NCBI RefSeq assembly: GCF_040712315.1 | Contig: NC_134013.1 | Span: 75,956,001 to 76,020,000 of the forward strand | Origin: Castanea sativa | Lineage: Eukaryota; Streptophyta; Magnoliopsida; Fagales; Fagaceae | DNA length: 64,000 bases | Direction: 5' to 3' | In this document: positions 31,915 to 43,840 of the stretch, in pieces | Numbering within the stretch: position 1 is the first letter of the stretch | Layout: the number at the start of each line of letters is the position of its first letter | Program-made: the position numbers and the translations under genes | Notes under the pieces: generated by a model | Told to the model about the DNA's origin: nothing | Seen by the model: only the letters and a program-made list of their open reading frames with translations | The model's database searches: none

Positions 31915-32370
31915 CTATGAGCCCCTTTCAACTGAGGCCGAGGACTTCAGCCCAGGCTGATGCAAAATTGTGGCCGCCATGCACTGTTTAGCCACAAATT
32001 GACTCCCTATTAGTTCTTCGATTTGATCCCCAGATGGAAACTTGACTTTGACATGTAAAGTTAAGGACACGACACCTAGAGCATGCAACCGAGGTTTTGC
32101 CACAATGGCCGTGTAGGGAGAATAGGCATTTACCATAATAAAATCCACTTCTACCGCTTCTGGGCCTGATTGCATAGGCAACCTAATTTGCCCATTTGGT
32201 ATGACAGCCTTCTCCTCAAAATTTATCAGTGGTGAATCATAAGTCGTAAGACCCTCATGTTTTAAGTTTAGCCCCTTGAACAAGTCAGGGTACATAATAT
32301 CTGCACCACTACCCTGGTCAACCATCACCTTCTTCACGTCGTAGCCCTCTATCCTCAGCATAACCACCAA
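31915..32370 (-). pseudogene. Protease region of Tat element 2
   Basis: The minus-strand frame holds VMVDQGSGADIMYPDLF, a retroviral-type aspartic protease active site (DQGS), and the conserved FIMVNAYSPYTAIVAKPRLHALG segment in two parts. It is in frame with gag but separated by stops (a TAA lies just upstream, about 32388). It ends at TAG 31917-31915. Confidence 0.8.
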
Positions 32371-32599
32371 AGCATCGTCATGCGGTTAGATAGTCCCAAT
32401 CTTGTCTTCTTCTGAGAAATCTAAAATAGGTGAGACATTCCCTTTAGTCCTCTTTGGCTCAAAACTAGAATCCTTGGCAAGGGTTCGTGTTACGGACATC
32501 ACCCTAGAAGGACGAGAACCAGTCCTCCCAAGAGCAGCAAAAATAACATTGATCGTACCCAGAGGAGGCCTTGATGAAGTGTCCCCCTAGTTCACTGAA

Positions 32600-33918
32600 C
32601 CTGAATGGTCTCCCTGCCCATTGGGCCGATATAAAAATTGCTTTAACCTTCCCTCCTTAACCAACTGCTCCAAATGATTCCACAGAATCCTACAATCCTC
32701 AGTAGTATGACCACTTTCTCAATGATAGTGGCAATGGAGGTTCTGATTACGTCTCATGGGGTCCCTTGCCATCTTGTTGGGCCATTTGAAATATGGTTCA
32801 TTATGGATTTTCTCCAACACCTGATGCACAAGTTCCCGAAATACAGTATTAACAACCTAAGGAGTGGTAGGACCAAATTGCCCGGCAAAATCTCTTTGGG
32901 GCCTGTTGTTGTTGTATCTATCCGACCTGAAATCCATCCTCTCTTGAGGGATAATCTTCGCCTTTTCCTTACCTTGTTGTTGATCTTCCTCAACCCGTTT
33001 ATACTCATCAATGCGATCCATGAGCCGACGCACACTCCTCACATGCTTTTTGGTCAGAGATTTCCTTAAGTCGTGCTTAATAGGAAGGCCAACCTTGAAA
33101 GTCCTTATTGCTACATCGTCAAAATCTCCATCGATCTCATTAAATATTTCCCAGTACCTATCAGAGTATGTTTTCAGGGTTTCCCCTTCTCGCATGGCCA
33201 TGGACAATAACGAATCCAGGGGCCGAGGAACCCTACTACACTTAATGAAGCAAGACCCAAACGCCCGGGTGAGTTCCATGAAGGAATCAATAGAATTTGC
33301 CCTCAAGCCATTAAACCATCTTATCGTAACAGGTCCCAAGCTAGAAGGGAAGATTTTGCACATCAAAGTTTCATTCTTAGAATGCATCGCCATCCTCTGA
33401 TTGAAATGACTCACATGCTCTACGGGGTCCGTTCGGCCGTTATAAATGGTGAATGTTGGTTGGGTGAACCGATGAGGAAGCTTCCCTTTCACGAAGGGTG
33501 ACTTGAAAATTTGGAGTAACGCTCTACTCATAGCATCATTTCCCAAGCCTCTGGAGGAAGGCTTCTTGCCCTTACGATCACGAAGGTCATCTTCCTCGTA
33601 GGAAAATGACTCACTAGGAGGAGTTCTTAACCTGGGTATGTAACTACTACTCTGGGTGTCCTCAGAAGAAGGGTCAGAAAAAGAGGGAGTTCGCATTCGC
33701 CTCTCGCAGCGTAACTTCTTTTTCAGGTGGTCAATCTCCTGCTGCATGGCCTTAACATTTTTCTCGTGAGGAATTCTACTTCCACCTCGTGAATGACTCT
33801 TACCGGTGTGCACCGTATGTACACTGCCCTCCCGATCTCTTTCTTGCTCAAGATACAAGAAGTAATCCTCACACTAGGACCCTATAGACTCTGCATGGTG
33901 TAGACCTGAGTCTACCAT
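32600..33918 (-). pseudogene. Gag of Tat element 2
   Basis: The likely start is the ATG at 33918, with a TAG at codon 15 (33876-33874). The main body has a heptad-like segment (AMQQEIDHLKKKL) and an acidic/Ser-rich stretch. The capsid-type gag domain follows (FNQRMAMHSKNETLMCKIFP, TIRWFNGLRANSI). A TAG at 32859-32857 and a TGA inside the zinc knuckle (about 32720, CHYH stop ESGHTTEDC) disrupt the rest. Gag, protease and knuckle share a frame. Confidence 0.85.
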
Positions 33919-33944
33919 AATGCTAAACTTCCTACAACACAAGA

Positions 33945-33962
33945 TTCCCATAGACGACACCA
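33945..33962 (-). other. Primer-binding site of Tat element 2
   Basis: Minus-strand TGGTGTCGTCTATGGGAA lies two bases inside the 5' LTR. It differs from the element 1 site at two C-to-T positions within the CG-containing part. Confidence 0.75.
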
Positions 33963-33964
33963 AT

Positions 33965-34797
33965 TGTAAAGTCACAATTTGCACCCAAACCCAACAGTGA
34001 GAAGTGGATAGACCCAAAAAGCCCAATACAATGAAATTTGTAAAGAATGGACTTGAAATCTAGGTTCTAGTGATGTTGGATAACAAAAATGATGGGCTCT
34101 ATTGCAACGTTACACACAATGAACTATTTAAGTAACAGAATTTATTCTCGGGCACAAGCCGATGATGAATTGTATTATATCTCCCTCTTTCAAAGATAGA
34201 TTATAGTTATGGATGCTAATGTGTACAATGTTTTCTATTTCTTTTCTCTCCAATCCCCCTTCTTGAACGTCTTCCTTTGCCTTTTATATCATTCACCTTC
34301 TTCTCCCCACCTTCCACGTATGGATCAGATTACTAATTTAGATACTTGTCCCATCAACCTCCCCTGAAATCTTTGGAGGCAGCTGTAAGGCTGAACTCTG
34401 ATGCTCAGGCATCACTTCCCCATTAATGCGGCCAGAGAAGTAATTGCAGAGCATTCAATGCGGTAGTAACAGCTTTATCTTAGATATTTCACTGCTCTTC
34501 TTCTTATTTTGTACATCTACCATGCTTACTCTTATGTATAGGATCTTCTAGAATATTGCCTTTAGACGTTAATCAGCTTTTCTCTTACATTGGCTTTACA
34601 TGGCCCATGACATATTCTTCCTTAGATCACCTTCTTAGATATACTTGACCAGATATCACTTCTTTACCTATTAATATTGCTTCATAGGTTGACATTCCTA
34701 CATCCTCGGATCATTCAGCGTCCTCGGATTGGGCCTTTAGCCCAACAAACACTCTTGGGCCAACCCAACACGTATTCTTGGGCCCATTGGCCCTACA
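33965..34797 (-). repeat. 5' LTR of Tat element 2
   Basis: On the minus strand it opens TGTAGGGCC and closes CTTTACA. It matches 23337-24166 and the solo LTR at 48736-49541. Confidence 0.93.

Positions 34798-34832
<35 letters not shown>
34798..34832 (+). repeat. (ATT)n microsatellite, right of Tat element 2
   Basis: Continuation of the microsatellite interrupted by the retrotransposon; its first five bases form the target duplication ATTAT. Confidence 0.95.
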
Positions 34833-34833
<1 letters not shown>

Positions 34834-37514
34834 GATTTATCAGTTATGTTTTGACTAAACATGGTTAAACTTTGTTAAAGAAAATCTTATACAAATTTAT
34901 AATATTCCATTATTAATATAGACAGAATAGGGGTGTTATTTTCTTCAAACTTAAAGAGAGAAAAGTGTTTTTTCTTTCATGTTTGGGATAAAGTGTCATT
35001 TCCTCTAACCTCAAAGGAGAAGAGTGTAATTACTCTTTTTCCTGTATATACAACTTCCACATTATATACAACAATCTAAAATAATACTCTAAATACAATT
35101 CAATATACAATACAACTACATTGTACAATAGTCTAAAAAAATTATTAACAGTTTAAAGATCGCTAATAAAACAACCATTGAATGCATAACAAAATAGAAT
35201 TAAATAACAAATCATAAATTTTTGTCAAACTAATAATAACTTATTATATTTATAAGTTAAATCAATTAAACAAAAATATACAAAATATTGAAGAATAGTA
35301 ACACACCTAGGAGTAGGGATAAGAGTAACATATTTTTTGAACTTGGAAATTTGTAGAGCACTTATCAAATTACTTGATTAGATAGAGAGAAAAACTAAGA
35401 AAACATTGAAGGGAGAAAGAAACACATATCTAAATACAAATATTTTGGTTGTACCAGTGGTATAATTTTTTGCTAATGAAGATGAAAAGTTCAAAGAAAA
35501 GCAAGTTCCTTCCGTTGTCAATGCCAAAGTAAGCTAGTGTCATGGAAATAATTTTTTTTTTTATAAATGAATGAGTGCAAATTTGACACATTTTTCTTTC
35601 TTTCTTATAAAATTAAATATTTTAAGAGTAGTGTTATTGACAAAAACAAATTTACAAAAAATTCACAACAAAATCTAGGTGGCAACTTATTAATGGTAGG
35701 TAAAAACTAATTACAATTTGTCACTTAACATTTATTGTGATAATATTGAGAAAGTCGCACTAAAAGGATCATATTCAAATTTATTTCAACTTGCCTTTTA
35801 AAAAATTATATATATATATATATATATATATTGGTCAAGTCAAGGGTTCATTTGAACCCTTAGGCTGGTTATGGAGCCACCCCTAGCTAAACAGTAGTGC
35901 TTCAAACAATTATGAATTATTTCTATTTGGGATGTCTGCATACTAGCTGTTAGGGATATTTTAATAAAATAATAACTTAACCATGAATTTTCACTCATTA
36001 ATTGTGCTTTATTTGATATTTATAACTATTTTTTTTAATTGATAGTCTAATGAGTCGAGAGATTTCTGAATATCTCTATCATAAATAAAAACTCTTACCG
36101 ACATTTATAATCATATTAAACTCACATTTTCATTCAATTATTATTATTATTATTATTTACTGAAAAATAATTAATCACTCATTTGTTATAAAAGCATCAC
36201 CATAGATCATATAATAATTAGGATGGCATGGTCCTCCCTTCATACTCTTATGTCCTCAACATGCACCACACGACCTAATAGAGTTGCGAATGGTAGAGAT
36301 TGAACAAACTTTGGCTTCAAACATGTTTAAAGTCTTAGGCTTTAACCCCCAATAAGAAATGACACATGTTCATATCATATGCAATGAAAATTACTCACTT
36401 AACCTAATCAATCAAGTGAGTTATGTGCATTGCATATGACTTTGACACATGTTATTTTAAGAAGTTGAAGCCTAAGACTCCAAATATGTTTGGAGGCAAA
36501 ACTTTTCCATGTAGATTGTTGGGTACATAGTCATGTAATATTGTAATTGCTTAAAAAAGGAAGATGGGTGTTTTGGTGTATTTGGGAAGTTAGTTAAGGG
36601 TTAGTGATTTAACAGGGTGCAAAGGCAAAAGTGAGAATTCATTGTATTGTGGTTACATGACTCACATTCGCATGTGATCATTAGTTTTAACTTTTAAGCA
36701 ATAATTATGGCTATAGAGTGCAATTTGTAAGATTAATTATAATTGGAGCAGTGATTGCAAGTTCATAATTTTAGGTGTAAAATGTAAGTATCTACGTAGT
36801 CATGATGGATTTTTGCAATTAATCCTAAATATATTTTGTATTTTGTCATATATATAAATATATATATATATTTTGTTGGCCAAAAAATAAGCAATTTGAT
36901 AAAAATGTTAATGACAAAACTACACAATGCTAAAGAACTTTTTGAAACTGATTATATCTTATATATAATATATCAAACTTGATCGAACTCCACTTCATAG
37001 TATACATTTATGAGTATTTCATGCTTGTATTCCTACTTGTATTTATAGTTCCATTGTCATGCATAATAGTGACCCTCTCTTTTAGTTTTTGGAGTATAAA
37101 ATTAATGTACATGATCAATATATTTTACTCGTACAAAATTCACATTATAAATTTGATTTTTTAAATAGCATCGAGTGATTTCAAAGTAATACACAATACT
37201 TTAAGAATATATCAATATCATATTTTCCCTTCTCACGTAATATTGATCACACTAATTAAATTAAATTCATGGTAAAATCTAATATTTACCAAGATGAGGA
37301 CACAATATTTTTTTTATTCCTGAAGTATTGCATATTTTTACATGATTTTTAGGGGAGTAAGACCATAAATCATGGTAATGTTCTTAATGTGTTGTTGCCA
37401 CATCCCTCGAATCAATTCGACTCATTTTTATTATTTGGCTAAAGATGTCCAATAGTTCTTAAGTATGAAGATGTCCATTAGTTAGTATCTATATTACCAT
37501 TACTATAATCTCAG

Positions 37515-37516
<2 letters not shown>

Positions 37517-37559
<43 letters not shown>
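37517..37559 (+). repeat. (TA)n microsatellite
   Basis: About twenty-one TA units. Confidence 0.95.
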
Positions 37560-37563
<4 letters not shown>

Positions 37564-38102
37564 ACTACAATTTTTTTTAGAAAGTTTCAATATATGGCGT
37601 CTGCTCTTGATGATGCTCTTTATCATCAGAATAAGACACCAATTGGTTTTTGGGATAGGCAGGAATTGAACCTCAAATCTCTTATTCAACCATCAAAAAC
37701 TTTACTAATTAAGTTAATTGAAACCCACACCATTACTACAATTGAATAGTTATGTGAGGGTACCTGTAGCAATTATTGACATTTATGCTTATGTGTACAT
37801 TCAAATTGGACGAAAGTGTCAATCAAAAAGAAAAAAAAAATTGCAGGAAAGTGAAATATGAGTCCAAACTTTGGATGTTATATTGAAATGTTGAAATTAT
37901 TTAAATTGACACCTTTACCACAACAATAGCATTTGCTAAATACCTTTAATTCCATATTTCCGATATCTTTTTACACTATTTATTAGAGAAAAAAAATCAT
38001 TTTTTTAAGAATCAGAAAAAAATCTAATTAGGTTGACAGTAGAATTACCAAAATAAAGCAATAATGACACATTAATTAATTGGGATGATTCAATGGGCTC
38101 AA

Positions 38103-38147
38103 ATCTTTATTGTAGTTTTTTTTTTGAGAATCATCTTTATTGTAGTT
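38103..38147 (-). mobile_element. Micro-retroposon scar with 15-bp target duplication
   Basis: ATCTTTATTGTAGTT occurs at 38103-38117 and 38133-38147, with eight T and GAGAATC between (38118-38132). It has the same signature as 11950-11978. Confidence 0.8.
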
Positions 38148-38512
38148 AGATACCTATGTTATGTTATATATACTTAGGTATAAAATCATATCATATCAAT
38201 CTCGATGATTTTATGGTAGGTAAAAAGTTTGCGTATTCTCAATAGATGGCAAATATCATAATCAAATTGGAGGGAATGTTATCCTTAAAAAAATAAAATT
38301 GGAGGGAATATACGTGAGTTTTATACTTAAACCTCTATATAAAAGAAGAGAAAAAAAAGAGGAGGGGGGACGAGGGGACAGACATTGGAACATGTACTAT
38401 CTTTTACACATTGATTATTAAAAGTGGGAGGATTTAAACTTTGAATGTTCAAGTTAAAAACACCAAAAGACAATATGTTAAGGAATAGATGCTATCTACT
38501 CTTATATGATTT

Positions 38513-38548
<36 letters not shown>

Positions 38549-39615
38549 GTGAATAGTTAATGGTATATCAAAAAGTCACCAAGGGTGGCCTAAGGCCTGT
38601 AAGGTTTGTCTTGCATTATGTTAGGGGGAGAAAAATAGTTTTAGGAAGTTTTAAAAAATTTATCAGTCATTTGGATAATTTCGCTAAAGAGTTTTATTTT
38701 GCTTTTTGATGCTAAAAAATAGCTTTACAATCCATTTGGAACGAGGTAAATGAATGAAATGGAATGCATTAAAATTAATTTTTAAATAATATTGTATTTA
38801 TTTCACTGTTTGGAAGTTTCATAGAAATGACTATCAAGAAATGCTCATTCCATTCATTTGCTCCTAACTATTATTCTCAGTTTTTGGGTGGAAAATTATT
38901 CTTTTAAAGACAAATAGAAATACCAATTTATCTTTATCTTGCAAAAAAAAAAAAAAAAAATCAAATAAAAGATGAATGATATTATAGTAAAGTTATATGT
39001 TTCATTCATTTCACTCCTCCTTTTAGAAAGTATCAATCATGCCAGAGAAGAATACATCACAATCCATCCCATTTCATTATTGTAATGAATTATATGTTTC
39101 ATTCCATTACATTATTTTAAAACCTATATAACTTAGCGTAAGGTAAAGTTAAGAATTCCAAACTATAATGTTAAGGGTCCGTTTGGTTAGAGGAGTGGAA
39201 AAGTGGGAGGATAGAAAATTAGTAGGAGGATGGAAAAGTGAGAGAATAGAAAATATTTGGTTTTTCCTCATGTGTGTTTGATTGGAGCAGAGTGTCTTGA
39301 TGCATTTAGGAGCCTTAAGCGAAAACTGATTTGAAACTTTTTATATATTTAAATATTAATTTTTTTGAGAAAAAAAAATTAATATTACTTAAATTCTATT
39401 ATCTTGTTTTAGATGCAAAACTACTAATTAGCCACACATTTTTTTTCTTCTAAAAATCTATAGACACAAAAAAATGACAACTTTTTATAGTTGTTGATGT
39501 GGCAGATTGGTAGTGGTAAAAATATGATATTTGTGGTAGGTCTAGATAAAAATAAGTAAAAATTTGTCAATTCAATTGTTTTAAAATTCTGTGTATTGCT
39601 TCTTCTTTTTTTCCC

Positions 39616-39745
39616 AATATTTTCACACAAATCCTAAGTATTAAGTTGTTATTGGTTCTAATTTTAACCCACTACTGAAATTACTTTTTTGCCAACCAAT
39701 AATAGCCAATAACAACCTGCCACTTGGGATTTGTTGTGAAAAATG
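39616..39745. mobile_element. Palindromic MITE nested in hAT copy 2
   Basis: Left arm AATATTTTCACACAAATCC and right arm GGGATTTGTTGTGAAAAAT are inverted relatives, as are GTTGTTATTGGTT and CCAATAACAAC further in. Copy 1 of the hAT lacks this block, so it is a later insertion. Exact ends are uncertain. Confidence 0.5.
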
Positions 39746-39811
39746 TTGTAAACGTAACATTTTTCTTTCTCTTTTTCTTTTTCTTCATTTGATAAAAAAT
39801 ATTATTTTATT

Positions 39812-40168
39812 GGGTAAACTACGTATTTGGTCCATATCCTATACACCATATTTCAATTTGATCCCTAACCTTTTAATTGTGTCAATTTGGTCCCTAACCT
39901 TTCTTTACCGTGTCAATTTAATCCTTACAGTTATCTTTTGGATGAAAATTAAATGGCCAAAATAAAAATTTAGCTTCTGTTGATGTGATAATAAACTAAA
40001 ATTTTATTTTGGCTATTTACTATGTAAACAATTTTCATCTAATATATAATGGCAAAGACTAAATTGACATGACATTAAAAGGTTAAGGACCAAATTGACA
40101 CAATTGAAAGGTTAAGAACCAAATTGAAATATGGTGTAAAGGCTAGGGACTAAATATATAGTTTACCC
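39812..40168. mobile_element. Mutator-type foldback MITE (357 bp)
   Basis: Both ends begin GGGTAAACTA when read inward, and the arms match for at least 130 bases (CACCATATTTCAATTTG in both). A perfect 9-bp duplication TATTTTATT flanks it at 39803-39811 and 40169-40177. It is inserted in hAT copy 2. Confidence 0.88.
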
Positions 40169-41267
40169 TATTTTATTTATTGGCTAATATTTGAGCTTAA
40201 TTAATATTTTTAGAATAATAAAAAAATTACTCTATTGGTTAAAATTTGGGGGCCTTTTTCTACTTGGGGGCCTTTTTCTACTTGGAGGCCTTAGGCGGCC
40301 GCATCATTCGCTTCCATAATAGAGCCGGCCTTGGGTTGGAGGGATGGAAAAGTGGGAGGATAGAAAACTTTTTTGTTTGGTTGTCGAAAAAAAAGGGAGG
40401 ATGGAAAATGTAGTTTATATAAATTGACTATTATGTCCTTATTATATAATATATAAGAAATAGATATATTTACACTCATTAAATAATACAAAAATTAACA
40501 CAAATACATATATATATATATATATTTATATTACTTTCTTTATTATTATATATAATTTTAAATTTATGGGCAACAAAAATTGATTATGTAGACTTTATTC
40601 ACATGACCATACATAGACCGGGAAGATATTTAAAAAAAAAAAAAAAAAACTTTATCTAATCATTGTTACGTGGGAAGATATTTAAAAAAAAAAAAAAAAA
40701 CTTTATTCACATGGGCGACTAGGCGACTAGGCAAACTTGACAAAACATCCTTCACTTGGCAGCAAAACAATTCACTTGGCAGCAATTCAACTAGTTTTTA
40801 ACACATCCTTCACTTAGCAGCAAAACACCATTCAACAAATATTTAAATTTTCCATTCAAAGTCATCAAATATAAAGTAAGAGGGGTAGGTGAGTGCAATA
40901 AAGTGAGGGTATTTGTGTAAATTACATCATTAAGCATATTTTCCTCCTCATTTTCCTCCCAAATTGGGAGGATAAAAAAATTAGGGTCTGGAGGGATTAT
41001 TTTCCTCCCCATTTTTTGTCTCTCTTGTTTTCTCCCTGAACCAAACGGTGGAAAATGCCATTTTTCACCATATTTTCCTCTCCCTATTTTCCATCATCTC
41101 TGTTTTTACCCCAACTAAATATACCCTAAAACTCTTTTATTGTAGATGATACTCACCTATTTTTAGAAAGATAGGAATATGAGTTTAATAACATAATGAT
41201 GATAATATCAGGAATAACAAAAACAATAATGTTATAAAAAAAAGGAAAAAGAGAGATAACAATTAAG

Positions 41268-41449
41268 AGTAATGCTACATCTACAAATTATTTTACAATA
41301 TTTTTTACAAAATATTGATGTAAAAAACTTTTTATTGGTTTTTATCTAGACTCACAATTAATATCACATTTTTATTTACCAATAATCACTTACTACATCA
41401 GCAGTTTGTAAAATTTTTTGTAAAATAGTTTGTATTTCTAGTATTATTC
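41268..41449. mobile_element. Mutator-type MITE (182 bp)
   Basis: Imperfect inverted ends GAGTAATGCTACATC and GAATAATACTAGAAA, with inner TATTTTACAA arms. A perfect 9-bp duplication AACAATTAA lies at 41259-41267 and 41450-41458. Confidence 0.8.
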
Positions 41450-41524
41450 AACAATTAAATATATGGAAGATGACTAAAATGTACTAATTTTTGTACATTT
41501 ATTTTATCCCCTTCCCCCCCCCCC

Positions 41525-41529
<5 letters not shown>

Positions 41530-41582
<53 letters not shown>
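41530..41582 (+). repeat. (CT)n microsatellite
   Basis: About twenty-six CT units preceded by a C13 run at 41513-41525. Confidence 0.95.
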
Positions 41583-41587
<5 letters not shown>

Positions 41588-42111
41588 TCTAAACATACCA
41601 TTAGTATGAAGTATGTTAAAGCATTCTCATTGTGCTATCTAAAACCATTTGAAAATGTAAATTAGAGAATACTTTTTACTAATAAGTTATAAAATCACCT
41701 CACATATGGTTATTTATTTATTAGTTTTCCTTGAAAAAAAATTCCCACTCTTTCTCTTTCTCAAACACGCCCCAATCCATTCCCTCTCTCTTCTATGGTC
41801 TCTCATTAGACTGCTTTGTATTTGGTATGATTTTGTTGTCAATGTGGATTGAATGATAGTGATGAGATCAAACGAGTGATTATAGTCGAGATTGTGCAAA
41901 CTTTCTCTCTCTCTGGTTTGGATTTGGATATGAGATTGAGTATTGATTTGTGAGTAGGTTTCAATTTGAGAATGGGTTGCTCGTGCAATATCATTGTTGA
42001 TTGTCGTTGCTTGGGTGGTGACTAGGTGGTTAGTAATTGGGTTGATATTTTGTTGGAGTTATTGCTTTATTGGATGTAAACATTTATATATTATTCTACT
42101 ATGATGTATAA
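41583..42111. other. Intergenic DNA
   Basis: I see no gene or defined repeat here beyond ordinary AT-rich sequence. Confidence 0.5.
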
Positions 42112-42120
42112 AAAACATAA

Positions 42121-43245
42121 GGGTAAATTCCACAAACCTCCCATGACGTTTGGACTAATGCCAATAAAGTCCACAACATTTAAAAAGTGACCATTTTGGT
42201 CCTTATTCCCAAACGGTTTTGGTGTTACATACCCTCTGTCCTCTCTCTCACCCCTCTTCTGAGTCTTCTCTCTTCCCTTTCTCTAATTCTAAAAAGAAAA
42301 AATTGAAGAACAGAACCCACAAAGCCAGCGACCACCGACCCAACAAAACCCACAAGAGCTAGCGACCACCAACCACCGACCACCAACAAAACCCACAAGA
42401 GCCAGCGACCACCGACCACCAGCAAAACCCACAAAACCATTAACCACAGGCAAAACCCACAAAACCATCAACCACCAGCAAAGCAACGACATCAACAAAA
42501 CCCACAAACCCAAAACCATCGACCACCAACAAAACCCACAAACCTATCAGCAATACTGACCACCCCATAACAAACCCATAACCAAAAACACAAACCAAAA
42601 CCCACAAAAATCCAACACACCCACAAAAAACCAAATTCTCTATCACCAATACAAACAAAAACCGACCCACTACAAAACCCACCACCACAGCGCCACTGCA
42701 AAGAGGAAGAGAGAAGAGAAATTCAAACCCACCACCACAACGTCGGATTTGAGTAGAGGAGATTGAAACGTTGCGGGATCTTAGTGGAGGAGAGTGAAAC
42801 GTTATCGGTCTAAGCTTAAACATCGCCATCTATGTGGGTTTTTGAAAAATATCTTCAAATCCGAGCCAAAATCACCAGATCTAAGTAGATCTAAGAAAAA
42901 TTGTCGCCGGATCTGAGTGAAGGAGGGCTGATCGTCGCTGAATTTGAGAAGAGGATGGTTAATTTGAAGTGGTGGCGTGGCGTGGCGTGGCGTGGCATGG
43001 CAGGTCGGGTCGGGTGGCTGGGGTTGCTCGGTTTAGTTAGAGGTTATGGACTGAGATGGTTAGAGGAAGAGAGAGAGAGAGAGAGAGAGAGAGGCGATTC
43101 TGATCAGAGGAAGAAAGAAGAAAGAAGAAAAGAAAGTAACAATGTTTGTATAACAGTTTGGTCATTGGATTAAGATGGTCACTTTTTAAATGTTGTGGAC
43201 TTTATTGGCATTAGCACAGATCTTAGAGATTTGTGAAATTTACCC
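42121..43245. mobile_element. Pack-MULE-like element 2 (1125 bp)
   Basis: Ends read GGGTAAATTCCACAAACC and, reversed, GGGTAAATTTCACAAATC. The arms share TGCCAATAAAGTCCACAACA and on to about base 80. Flanks are AAAACATAA (42112-42120) and AAAACACAA (43246-43254), a 9-bp duplication with one mismatch. Inside are a CCA-rich tract (42300-42720), a GTGGC-type repeat (~42970-43000) and a (GA)n run (43070-43093). I do not recognise a captured gene. The layout resembles the element at 12348-14144. Confidence 0.75.
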
Positions 43246-43254
43246 AAAACACAA

Positions 43255-43840
43255 TATAGAGTCATTTGTAAAAGTGATTTTATAAAGTAGGTAAAGTAAT
43301 TTTTTGGACAATGTAAAAGAGATAATTTTTGCATTACCGAGTGAACAATGCTTTTATGAGTTTGAATCCTTGAAGTAAGGATTTGACCATTTTTCTTAAA
43401 GAATCAGTTAAGGATGTGACATTGATTCCATTGAAAGAATATTGTTTCTCACACTTCAAATCTCTCTCTGTTTCTTTTTTTTGTTTCAATCCTCACACTT
43501 CAAATCTCAATCGAATTAAAGTAGTGCAAATACATTCCCTAATTGGATTCCAAACCTTGCGGTCTAATTCCTTTGGAATCCATGGGACTATAGTTGGTAC
43601 TTTGTACTTTGGGTAGGGAGCTACTTCGAGAGCTTACCAGGTTGTCACAACTGGTGGTCATTTAATTTTAATTAAAAAGAAAAAAAAAAGTTTAAATAAT
43701 AATACTAATAATTAAAAAAGAAAGACAGAAAAGAGAGAATCGAGAACAAATAAGATCGGACGGTACGAGTAACACGACTGAAAGAAAGTAATCAAATCGA
43801 ACGTCCAAAAGAGTAGCGTGCAATTAAAGCCGAAAGTGAA
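43255..43840. other. Upstream region of RAN
   Basis: Beyond the small insertion there is AT-rich sequence. A weak TATA-like CTTATAAG at about 43845-43852 precedes the leader by ~120 bases; a promoter call would be tentative. Confidence 0.4.
43448..43508 (-). mobile_element. Small T-rich insertion with 17-bp direct repeats
   Basis: CTCACACTTCAAATCTC occurs at 43448-43464 and 43492-43508. The 27 bases between are T-rich, so on the minus strand they look like a short retroposed A-rich tail beginning GATTGAAAC. Confidence 0.55.

Larger units (their letters stand above)
23337..34797 (-). mobile_element. Tat-lineage Ty3/Gypsy element 2, full length and decayed (11.46 kb)
   Basis: LTRs of 830 and 833 bp lie at 23337-24166 and 33965-34797. 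The element reads on the minus strand: primer-binding site (33962-33945), gag, protease, RT, RNase H, archaeal-type RNase H, integrase, tandem repeats, an antisense gene (plus strand here), GAGGGGC purine tract and 3' LTR. The target duplication is ATTAT within an ATT microsatellite. The two LTRs differ at roughly 7% of positions in the first ~210 bases by eye, mostly transitions, so this insertion is older than element 1. Confidence 0.93.
34833..39171. other. AT-rich intergenic DNA with (TA)n tracts
   Basis: No gene is supported. (TA)n runs occur at 35808-35831, 37517-37559 and 38516-38546. Two tiny retroposition scars lie at 38103-38147 and 38264-38309. Confidence 0.6.
39288..40333. mobile_element. 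hAT-type MITE, copy 2, with nested insertions
   Basis: Its interior matches 22548-23022, for example TTGATGCATTTAGG at one end and AGAGCCGGCC at the other. An 8-bp duplication with one mismatch flanks it (GATTGGAG at 39280-39287, GGTTGGAG at 40334-40341). Two palindromic MITEs are inserted in it (about 39616-39745 and 39812-40168). Confidence 0.82.
39175..41126. mobile_element. Harbinger-like MITE, split by a hAT insertion
   Basis: It begins GGGTCCGTTTGGTT and ends in TATACCC, with TAA on both sides (39172-39174 and 41127-41129). Both arms carry GTGGGAGGATAGAAAA-like words in inverted or related form. The element is ~906 bp without the nested hAT (39288-40333). The right part contains a duplicated segment with poly(A) at 40621-40705. 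Termini and TAA suggest PIF/Harbinger; the inverted repeat is imperfect. Confidence 0.65.

Noticed and set aside
32674..33400. Plus-strand frames opposite gag of element 2
   Set aside because: The minus strand carries the recognisable gag domain and zinc knuckle; these are shadows.
42225..42829. Long minus-strand frames rich in Val, Gly, Leu and Trp
   Set aside because: They are translations of the CCA/ACC-rich filler of the Pack-MULE-like element, open in several frames at once, with no domain.
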